A DNA stretch of 60,758 nt, taken from an uncultured Collinsella sp. GTDB lineage: Bacteria > Actinomycetota > Coriobacteriia > Coriobacteriales > Coriobacteriaceae. Both the position numbers and the translations under genes were made by a program. Where the stretch lies: assembly GCA_958436995.1 (NCBI GenBank), contig CAUBMI010000007.1:1-60758 (forward strand). Reading direction: 5' to 3'. A model generated the notes under the pieces. It searched no databases. It was given only the letters and a program-made list of their open reading frames with translations, and was not told the origin of the DNA. This document shows positions 1-6,495 of the stretch, piece by piece (the stretch's first letter is position 1; every line of letters begins with the position of its first letter).

Positions 1-208
1 CGAGCGCCGCAAAGGCCGCATGCCGGATGCTCCCGGGCACGCCCCGGCGATGGGAGGCGCCCGCAACGGAAATCCGCATGCGGGTTTATTGTACCCCGCC
101 GTCAAGTGTAATTTCGGCAAATATAGGCGGGCGGTAAAGGTTTACCTCGGGTGACTGCCGGGAGCAAAATGATCCCTTGGGGACGGAGGGACCATTTGGC
201 GGGACTGG
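1..208. other. Intergenic start of window
   Basis: No gene is supported here. A short hairpin with arms CCCGCA (60-65) and TGCGGG (79-84) followed by TTTATTGT could end a plus-strand transcript arriving from outside the window, but the stem is only 6 bp and the loop is long. The stretch near 165-200 contains a GGGGACGGAGGGACC run similar to the GGGGAC-type repeat pieces seen elsewhere in this window. Confidence 0.3.
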
Positions 209-1147
209 CTAGAGGGCACCGAAGAGGATGGCGTAGGTAGTGGATTCGCCGAGCTTGAGCTCGTCGCCGGGATTGAGTTGGGCGGAACGGCCGGGCTCGA
301 CCTGAATGCAGACGCGCGTGGCCCCGTTTACCACCACGGTTCCGTTGGTGGACGACAAGTCCTCGACGTGCCAGATATTTTGAGCATCGCACCAGATATG
401 GGCATGGCGGGCCGAGACATCGTCGCCGACGTCGGTAATATCGCCCTCACCAGTGGCCAGCGCGCCAATCTCAACACCCTGCTCACTCGGCTGAATCCAG
501 CGCGGGGCGCTCACGACAAAACTGTTTTGCACGCGCAGCAAGCCCAAGGGGTGCGCCGGGGCGGGTTCGCGCTCGCCTGCGGTCATCGACATGCCAAGCG
601 AACGCGGTGTGGAGGTGCCTCCGCCACAGGTCGCGTGCGCGTAGTCGATGGCATAGTTCACCGAGGACCGCACATCCGCCGAACAACCGACGGCGACAAA
701 CAGCACCAGCACGGCCTCGGCGCGCTCGGCGGGCATGAGTTCCGCCGCCTGGGACAGGCGATCGAGCGCGTTGCGATAGAGATTCGTGTCCTGGTGGCAC
801 TCTTCGAGCGCGCGTACCATCGGTTCACCTGCGGGACCGCACACCATATTGATCACAGCCGTGGAGTCCATGGGATTTCGCTGGCGCAGGGCCAGTTGCG
901 ACATAATACGCGCAGCCGAGGTACCGTATTCGGCAAAGTAGCGCTGCTGAAGCGTGCCGACCGGCGCGCGAACGATAAAGCGGGAAACCCAAGAGCGATC
1001 GGCGGCCCGGCTCTGCGGGCTGCGGCCGTCGGCGAGCGGACGGGACGAAAGCACCAAGCCGCACAGCTCGATATGGCTCAGATGCGCCGCGCGCTTAAAG
1101 ATGTCAAACATGGCCCCGCATGGGGTGAGCTCAACTTGAGATGCCAT
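209..1147 (-). CDS. FHA domain protein
   Basis: A 312-residue protein with a C-terminal forkhead-associated domain at about residues 215-312. The domain shows the conserved phosphothreonine-binding features: an SARH motif, then EDLSSTNGT and VNG. The first 200 residues are not recognised and show no clear transmembrane segment. The gene lies 3 bp downstream of a Ser/Thr kinase gene and is the last of a three-gene minus-strand run, so the FHA domain probably reads marks made by that kinase. Start: ATG just after the kinase stop. It is distinct from the FhaA/FhaB-like pair at 11.8-13.2 kb because it lacks both a DUF3662 domain and an N-terminal membrane helix. Confidence 0.85.
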   Translation of the reverse strand: MASQVELTPCGAMFDIFKRAAHLSHIELCGLVLSSRPLADGRSPQSRAADRSWVSRFIVRAPVGTLQQRYFAEYGTSAARIMSQLALRQRNPMDSTAVINMVCGPAGEPMVRALEECHQDTNLYRNALDRLSQAAELMPAERAEAVLVLFVAVGCSADVRSSVNYAIDYAHATCGGGTSTPRSLGMSMTAGEREPAPAHPLGLLRVQNSFVVSAPRWIQPSEQGVEIGALATGEGDITDVGDDVSARHAHIWCDAQNIWHVEDLSSTNGTVVVNGATRVCIQVEPGRSAQLNPGDELKLGESTTYAILFGAL

Positions 1148-1150
1148 GAC

Positions 1151-2995
1151 CTAGGCCTCCTTGGTCGTAGAAATAGAATCGGACGATACTTCGACAGGTC
1201 CGCCAAAAGTACGGGCAGCTGCGGCTCCACCGGCAAGCGGAGTCGCCATCTGGGCTTTTGTGCGTCGCGGTGCCGAAACGGGAAGTTCAAAGGCAAAGCC
1301 CATCGCAAGCAAAAACCACGTAAGCGTATAGGTTGCAACCAGAGCGGCAACAAGGCCGCCCATCACGGCGCGTTGGGAAAATACGCTACATGCAGCCACA
1401 ACCAGCACCGGAACCTCGCAGGCAGAAAGCGCAAGCACACCCTGCAGGAAGCCCGAACGCCGATCGCGCGCAAGTGTCCCCGCGGCAACGCCGGCTATAC
1501 CTGGCAGCGCCAACGCCAGTGCGGCAATAATACCCGGTAGCGACCCAGACCACACGAGCGATCCCAAAGTCGCCGTCACGCGAGCGCCCGACGCCAGCAG
1601 CGCGGCCGAAACCACGACCACAGCCCAAACCACGCCACAGACGACCGTCGCGCCGACCATCAGCGCGCGACGAACCGCGCGGCCAGACGCATCCATGGGG
1701 CACGGCGTGAGCGGCTCGCCGCGGAGCGAACGACCGACATTTTGCGCATAGTGTTCACAAAACGCCGAGAGCGCCGCCTCGACCGCCGCCGGCTCGGGAC
1801 GATCTTTTTGATGGCTGGACAGACAGGCCATCACCACGTTGAACAGCTGGGCATCGACAAACGCCAGCGCATCGCGTAGCTCCTCGGAATCCGGCTCAAG
1901 CCCCAGCTGCTGGGCCTGCTCGGCCGCAGCGAGCGCCACATCGGGCTCACGACGAAGCAGCTGAGTCAAATCGCAACCGGGCGCATGGGCACCAATGGGA
2001 TAGTCGGGCAGCGTGTCCATCTTGAGACGGTAGGGGCTCGCGATGTCGCGCGTCTTTTTGCGCGAACCCGAGGTGCCCGAAGTGCTCGGCGCGGCTTCGT
2101 ATGGCGCGGCGCCGGCAATGAGCTCGTAAACCGTGCTTGCTGCGGCATAGACGTCGATTGCCGGCGACATACGCAAAGCGCGCAGGTCGGGAATATCGTC
2201 GGTGAGCATCTCGGGCGGGGCATAGGCAACCGTCGCGCGACGCAGCGTGGCATAGCGCTCCGTAAACGACGCCTTGCCGCCGGTACCGGCCACGGCCGAC
2301 GCAGGCTCGAGCGCCAGCGACGAGCCAAAGTCGATCAGGCACAGGTCAAAGGTGCCCTCGGCAAGCTGCCGGTCAAGCGGTAGACGCGCCGTACGCACCA
2401 TAATATTAGCGGGCGAGATATCGCGATGGACAAAGCCCTCCCCCACCAGGCTCATGCGGCAGAGCAGGTCGAACAGGTCGCGCCCCAAGCGCGCCGCCAC
2501 AAGCGGCGACAGGCGGCCGGCATCGTCCACGGCAAAGCGCGAGCGCAAGCGGGCGAGCGTCTCGCCCTCGACCCATTCCATGACAATTGCAGGCACACCG
2601 TCAACTTCGCCCCAGCCATAGAGGCGGGGAAAGCCCTTAAGGCCCGAAAGGGCACAATGGCATTCATATTCCTCGCGAAACGCCGCTTTGAACTTGGCGA
2701 CCAGCGCCTCATGGGCGGCATCGTCGTCAAACTCATCGCGCGTCGGCAAGATGAGCTGTTTGAGTGCTACGGCCTCGCCTTGGGCGTTGACGGCACGCGT
2801 CACGCGGCCGATACCGCCACGGCGCATGGTGGCATCGTCGGCAAACAGCATCGTAAAACGACGCAGATAGGCAGGCAGTTCGTCCTGACCGAGCGCAATG
2901 GCCGGCTCAAACCCGTCGACACGCGCCAGGCGCAGGCCGACCATGGGATCGCGACCGAGCGATTGCGGTGTGGTGGATGCAAGATCGGTCATCAT
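1151..2995 (-). CDS. Membrane Ser/Thr protein kinase, HRDIS variant
   Basis: A 614-residue eukaryotic-like kinase. The N-terminal catalytic domain (about residues 50-410) has an ATP-lysine context VALKQL, a catalytic loop reading HRDISPANIMV (Ser where most kinases have Lys), DFG in LIDFGSS and an APE-like YAPPEML. The C-terminal third has about four hydrophobic segments (roughly residues 445-570), so the kinase domain is cytosolic and tethered by a C-terminal membrane region rather than the single helix plus PASTA repeats of PknB. The start codon overlaps the stop of the upstream gene (ATGA), indicating translational coupling, and an FHA gene follows. Substrates unknown. Confidence 0.85.
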   Translation of the reverse strand: MMTDLASTTPQSLGRDPMVGLRLARVDGFEPAIALGQDELPAYLRRFTMLFADDATMRRGGIGRVTRAVNAQGEAVALKQLILPTRDEFDDDAAHEALVAKFKAAFREEYECHCALSGLKGFPRLYGWGEVDGVPAIVMEWVEGETLARLRSRFAVDDAGRLSPLVAARLGRDLFDLLCRMSLVGEGFVHRDISPANIMVRTARLPLDRQLAEGTFDLCLIDFGSSLALEPASAVAGTGGKASFTERYATLRRATVAYAPPEMLTDDIPDLRALRMSPAIDVYAAASTVYELIAGAAPYEAAPSTSGTSGSRKKTRDIASPYRLKMDTLPDYPIGAHAPGCDLTQLLRREPDVALAAAEQAQQLGLEPDSEELRDALAFVDAQLFNVVMACLSSHQKDRPEPAAVEAALSAFCEHYAQNVGRSLRGEPLTPCPMDASGRAVRRALMVGATVVCGVVWAVVVVSAALLASGARVTATLGSLVWSGSLPGIIAALALALPGIAGVAAGTLARDRRSGFLQGVLALSACEVPVLVVAACSVFSQRAVMGGLVAALVATYTLTWFLLAMGFAFELPVSAPRRTKAQMATPLAGGAAAARTFGGPVEVSSDSISTTKEA

Positions 2996-3897
2996 AGGGC
3001 AAGCGCCGCCACGTTATTGTTGAAGTTACCGAGCGCGACGTCATCATCGCCGTAATGGCCGACCCATTGACATAGGTTGGTGTAACAACCCCACAGATTG
3101 GCATACTGCTGATACCACTTTGACCGGGGCGAGAATGTCTGACGACCGAACTCAGCTCGAATGACAAACATCTCCCCGACCAGGCTGTCGCACGGCCTGG
3201 GATCTCCCGTAGAGTTATAGGTCGAAACCACGTCATTGGCACGAGAAACATAGCCGTCGAGCATGTTGTACTTGGTTACAAGCCAACTGTGAATGCTCTC
3301 TTCCTCAGCAGCGGAAAGGCCACCGGAGTTTGCATCGTTGTCAGCGTTGCCGCCCGTCGAGCCGCCGTTTCCAGACCCTCCGGCAGAGGAACCCGGCCCA
3401 GAGCCGCCGCCCGAACTCGACGAATCCGAGCCGGAGCCAGAAGTATCCGAGCTACCGGGCTTTCCGGACTGCTGGGCGTCCTGCTCCTTCTGCCGCTCGA
3501 CCTTATTCACCGTTGCCGCCACGCTATTGTTGGACAACCGATCGATGATCTTGGTGTTGGTGAGCACGATGGTTTTGCCATTGGCAAGCGTGACTTCGTT
3601 GTCCGGGGCCTCGGCGCCGTCCGCGTCGTCGGCGCCAAACACAATATGCGCGACCACACTTGCCCAAGCATATCCAGTCGTGGTGCCCAGATCACTTTTG
3701 ACCTCATGCCCCACGCGCGGTTCGCGTGCGGCATGTGCCTGCATCATGGACGGCACGGTCATGCCATAGGCAGAAACGCCAGCTATGACCAGCACCAGCG
3801 AGCAAGACAGCAGTGCGTACGCCCGCGGCGCCAAGCCCAGTCGGCGTCGCATGCGCACCGCGGTGCCGCGCTTTGTCTGAGTGCCACCGGGCCGCAT
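2992..3897 (-). CDS. Membrane-anchored protein with Ser/Gly-rich linker
   Basis: Function not recognised. From ATG 3897, which follows a strong GGAGGAGA ribosome site, the product is 301 residues: a basic N-terminus with MRRRLG, one hydrophobic segment (YALLSCSLVLVIAGVSAYGM), an extracytoplasmic region, a low-complexity Ser/Gly/Asp linker about 60 residues long, and a C-terminal domain of about 110 residues with WLVTKYNMLDGYV and two Cys (WGCYTNLCQW). The frame stays open upstream to 4065 and an in-frame ATG at 3954 exists, but neither has a ribosome site. It is the first gene of a run with a kinase and an FHA protein and could be their extracellular sensor or substrate (inference). Confidence 0.75.
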   Translation of the reverse strand: MRPGGTQTKRGTAVRMRRRLGLAPRAYALLSCSLVLVIAGVSAYGMTVPSMMQAHAAREPRVGHEVKSDLGTTTGYAWASVVAHIVFGADDADGAEAPDNEVTLANGKTIVLTNTKIIDRLSNNSVAATVNKVERQKEQDAQQSGKPGSSDTSGSGSDSSSSGGGSGPGSSAGGSGNGGSTGGNADNDANSGGLSAAEEESIHSWLVTKYNMLDGYVSRANDVVSTYNSTGDPRPCDSLVGEMFVIRAEFGRQTFSPRSKWYQQYANLWGCYTNLCQWVGHYGDDDVALGNFNNNVAALAL

Positions 3898-3911
3898 GCG
3901 TTCTCCTCCAA

Positions 3912-3937
3912 CAAAAACACGCCGCTCGGGAGCGGCG
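3912..3937 (-). promoter_or_regulatory. Terminator-like leader hairpin
   Basis: On the minus strand a 7-bp GC stem (CGCCGCT/AGCGGCG around a 4-base loop) is followed by TGTTTTTG and then, within 10 bases, by the GGAGGAGA ribosome site of the anchored protein gene starting at 3897. The layout is that of an intrinsic terminator or attenuator in a 5' leader. No upstream minus-strand gene needs a terminator here, because recR and ybaB end far away. Confidence 0.4.
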
Positions 3938-4141
3938 CATTCATTCGAATCCATTTTGAGTGTATCAGCGAACCCAAAAGGTTGCGCAACGAATGGGCAA
4001 ATTAAGGATGCGAGTGGAAGCATCCATGCGATAAGCGGATACAAAGCATCTTTGTTGCACAACAAACTTACAGTCGCACGGGGAAATTATGACTACCCCG
4101 TGCGTCGCGAGGAAAACATACGGCAGGAGCAGGCTCGCCAC

Positions 4142-4738
4142 CTAAATCGTGCGACGGGCCTCGATGGCGCGCCCGAGCGTAAGCTCGTCGGCATACTCCA
4201 GGTCGCCGCCCACGGGCAGACCGCTCGCCAGACGCGACACCTCGACGCCCAGCGGCTTGATAGTGCGGGCCAGGTAGCTCGCCGTGGTCTCGCCCTCAAT
4301 ATTGGGGTTGGTAGCGATGATGACCTCGTGGATGTCCTCGTGACCCAAGCGTGCCAGCAGCTCGCGAATGTGCAGCTGCTCGGGGCCAATCTTGTCCATG
4401 GGGCTGATCACGCCGCCCAATACGTGGTAGAGACCGTGGTAGCTGCCCGTGCGCTCGATCGCCTGGACGTCGCGCGGCTCGCCCACCACGCAAATGCGAG
4501 TGGTGTCGCGCATCGAATCCTGGCAGATGGAGCACTCGTCGGCCGTGGCGTAGTTAAAGCAGCGGCTGCAAAAGTGAACCTCCTGCTTAACCTCCAGGAT
4601 GGCCTCGGCCAGGCGGCGCGCCTCCTCGGCGTCAGCCTCCAACAGGTAATAGGCGATGCGCTGAGCTGACTTGGGACCAATGCCCGGCAGGCGGCCCAGC
4701 TCATCGAGCAGTTTTTGCAGACTGTGATTCGCACTCAT
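4142..4738 (-). CDS. recR: Recombination protein RecR
   Basis: A 198-residue RecR, the usual family length. It has an N-terminal helix-hairpin-helix (LGRLPGIGPKSAQRIAYYLL), a four-cysteine zinc finger (CSRC..ECSIC, about residues 57-72) and a C-terminal Toprim domain with VVGEPRDVQAIERTG and ATNPNIEGETTASYL. With RecF/RecO it loads RecA at single-strand gaps during recombinational repair. It follows ybaB by 13 bp on the same strand, the classic dnaX-ybaB-recR neighbourhood, although dnaX is displaced here. The ribosome site before ATG 4738 is weak, which suggests coupling to ybaB. Confidence 0.97.
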   Translation of the reverse strand: MSANHSLQKLLDELGRLPGIGPKSAQRIAYYLLEADAEEARRLAEAILEVKQEVHFCSRCFNYATADECSICQDSMRDTTRICVVGEPRDVQAIERTGSYHGLYHVLGGVISPMDKIGPEQLHIRELLARLGHEDIHEVIIATNPNIEGETTASYLARTIKPLGVEVSRLASGLPVGGDLEYADELTLGRAIEARRTI

Positions 4739-4751
4739 ATATATGCGTGTC

Positions 4752-5072
4752 TTAGAACGGCATGCCCGGGATGTTGAGGCCGCCGGTGATGGCGCCCATC
4801 TGCTTGTTGGCGAGCTCGTTGACGCCGCGGACGGCCTCGTTGACGGCAGCCATGATCATGTCCTGCAGCATATCGACGTCCTCGGGATCGAGCGCATCGG
4901 GATCGATGGTGAGGTTGACGAGCTCCATCTCGCCGTTGACGGTCACCTTGACCATGCCGCCGCCGGCAGAGGCGTCGACGGTCTGAGACTTGAGGTTCTC
5001 CTGCGCGGCGGCAAGCTGCTCCTGCATCTTGCGGGCCTGCTTCATCATCTGCTGCATGTTCATACCGGCCAT
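4752..5072 (-). CDS. ybaB: YbaB/EbfC nucleoid-associated protein
   Basis: A 106-residue member of the YbaB/EbfC family, small dimeric DNA-binding proteins that coat the nucleoid and often accompany recR. It opens with MAGMNMQQMMKQARKMQEQL, the family's N-terminal helix, followed by a VEASAGGGMVKVTVNG-like strand region (here VDASAGGGMVKVTVNG) and a helical tail ending MPF. The start has a good AAAGGAG site. Transcription runs into recR. Confidence 0.95.
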   Translation of the reverse strand: MAGMNMQQMMKQARKMQEQLAAAQENLKSQTVDASAGGGMVKVTVNGEMELVNLTIDPDALDPEDVDMLQDMIMAAVNEAVRGVNELANKQMGAITGGLNIPGMPF

Positions 5073-5413
5073 GATGGCTCCTTTACGTGCGGCCGCGCGC
5101 CGAGCTGCAAGGGCAGCCGGAGCACGGCGGGACTTTCAAACTCAAAAATCGTACCACGGCGCGGGGCAAGCAAGCGGGGCGGACACGCTACCTCAGTCGA
5201 TATACATGTCCTGGAGTGCAAACCGCACCCAAAGATTATGCGAAGTTGAATAATTCGCATCTGCATAATATTGAAAGCTAAATCTTGTAGAGCCGGAATC
5301 CGACATTTTCTGCATCCAGCTAGATAACAAAATGCCGAACCGCTGCTCGAGGCGGCGCTCATGATGGCAGGGTATAATTTGATTGTCACAGACAGCAATT
5401 TGGAGGTGCCTCC
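5073..5413. other. Intergenic region with divergent promoters
   Basis: A 341-bp gap between ybaB (minus) and the small membrane protein gene (plus). Visible are an imperfect palindrome ATGCGAA (5238-5244), nine bases, TTCGCAT (5254-5260), and a good -10 box TATAAT at about 5373-5378 for the plus-strand gene. No RNA gene was recognised. Confidence 0.4.
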
Positions 5414-5890
5414 ATGAATGCCCCCGACGCGCTCCAAAACATCCGCTCAAAACACCCCGTTGCATATGTGGTTCTCTATCTCTTTGTCGGCTGGGCATTA
5501 CTGGTTGTCATCACCCATGCTATAGCCTTTGGAGCAGAACTGCTGATAACCAGCTCGGACCAGCCCACCGTCAAATGGGAAGCGACCGATGAGTGCACCG
5601 ATGGAACCCGAACCATTTACTACAACAGCCCGTCCCTCTACCAAGAGTTCAAGGTCAAGATAAAGGACTCCAAGATTGTCGGTGCCGAACCAGGCGCTTT
5701 CTTGACAATCGGAGCAACCCTCGACGCCGAGCAAGTCGAGTACACGGACAGCCGCGCGACGTATCGTGTCGACCTCAGCACCCTAGGCCGACCGTCACGC
5801 ATCTGCCTGCTCGAATGCGAGACACGCGGCACCACGCTACACATGTCCGAAATTCAAATGCGCCCGGATAAAGAGCCCCTAAAGGGCTAG
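5414..5890 (+). CDS. Single-TM hypothetical protein
   Basis: Unrecognised 158-residue protein. The N-terminus has one transmembrane segment (about residues 17-42, VAYVVLYLFVGWALLVVITH). The remainder is predicted extracytoplasmic, with three cysteines (ATDECTD and ICLLECE) and beta-rich sequence. The start has an unusual palindromic ribosome site, GGAGGTGCCTCC, right before the ATG, and a TATAAT -10 box lies 35-40 bp upstream. It is one of three orphan single-TM proteins of similar plan in this window (the others start at 34877 and 37576), all next to small accessory genes. It sits inside what is normally a contiguous dnaX-ybaB-recR block. Confidence 0.75.
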   Translation: MNAPDALQNIRSKHPVAYVVLYLFVGWALLVVITHAIAFGAELLITSSDQPTVKWEATDECTDGTRTIYYNSPSLYQEFKVKIKDSKIVGAEPGAFLTIGATLDAEQVEYTDSRATYRVDLSTLGRPSRICLLECETRGTTLHMSEIQMRPDKEPLKG

Positions 5891-5915
5891 GGGTCCTAAG
5901 CCCAGCAAGCGATTC

Positions 5916-6188
5916 TCAACAGTAAAACGACAGCCCACCGGTTGTTTCTTTCCAGCGTTTGCAAATCAGCGCATGGTTAGATGAAACAAACTGCATGATA
6001 TCGCGTAAATCCCGAGCAGGAATATCGCCCTTGTTATGGGCCAGCTTGCATCCGCCGGAGCGGGTAAGCCATATCTTGGTCGCCTCGGCGGTGGGGCGCT
6101 TGACCGCGATATGAACATGGACGGGCTCGCCGTTCTCCCCTGTCCAGAAAAAGATGATGTACGGCCCGAGTCGGAAAAGACTAGGCAT
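5916..6188 (-). CDS. DUF4160 family protein
   Basis: A 90-residue protein beginning MPSLFRLGPYIIFFWTGENG and continuing with the EPVHVHI motif typical of DUF4160. A conserved KxWL element and a C-terminal helix (LICKRWKETTG) follow. DUF4160 proteins are usually encoded beside a DUF2442-type partner, as here, and such pairs are suspected of toxin-antitoxin-like behaviour, though I know of no proven activity. The start at 6188 overlaps the partner's stop by 8 bp, so the two are co-translated. The frame is open further upstream to 6359 but that sequence is antisense-like and lies within the partner gene. Confidence 0.8.
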   Translation of the reverse strand: MPSLFRLGPYIIFFWTGENGEPVHVHIAVKRPTAEATKIWLTRSGGCKLAHNKGDIPARDLRDIMQFVSSNHALICKRWKETTGGLSFYC

Positions 6189-6441
6189 AGACCCGTCCGC
6201 CTTCGTAAGCAAAACGCAAGATGAGCGGGGCGTTGTTGCGTACAAAATCATCGAGTTCTTTGAGGTCTGCTTCGCTAAAGCCCTCGTGCGACACCCAATT
6301 GAATGCCGGCAAGATGCACTCCGCCGTGTCAAAACCCCAATCGCGTGGGCGCTCCACAACGACCTTCACCGTATTGTCCTCACGGACTTCGGAATACGAA
6401 ACCTGCGTATCGTCCTCAAGGCGGACATATTCCCACATCAT
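6181..6441 (-). CDS. DUF2442-like partner protein
   Basis: An 86-residue acidic protein: beta-rich N-terminus (WEYVRLEDDTQVSYSEVRED, then VKVVVERP), a WGFDTAEC segment and a C-terminal helix ending in EGGRVYA. It is the upstream partner of the DUF4160 gene and resembles the DUF2442 group in size, charge and position; I am less sure of the exact family. A GGAG site precedes the tandem ATG ATG. If the pair is toxin-antitoxin-like, this acidic first protein would be the antitoxin candidate (inference). Confidence 0.7.
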   Translation of the reverse strand: MMWEYVRLEDDTQVSYSEVREDNTVKVVVERPRDWGFDTAECILPAFNWVSHEGFSEADLKELDDFVRNNAPLILRFAYEGGRVYA

Positions 6442-6495
6442 AAGCTCGCTCCGTTCAAAGACATCTCTTCTTGAGCAGTATACCCGCCTGTACAG

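Noticed and set aside
4066..4141. Upstream start at 4065 for the anchored protein
   Set aside because: No ribosome site; the stretch to 3897 overlaps a hairpin, and the strong GGAGGAGA site supports 3897.
5238..5260. LexA-like operator ATGCGAA-N9-TTCGCAT before the single-TM gene
   Set aside because: It is 7 bp per arm, distant from starts, and does not match the CGAAC-N4-GTTCG consensus.
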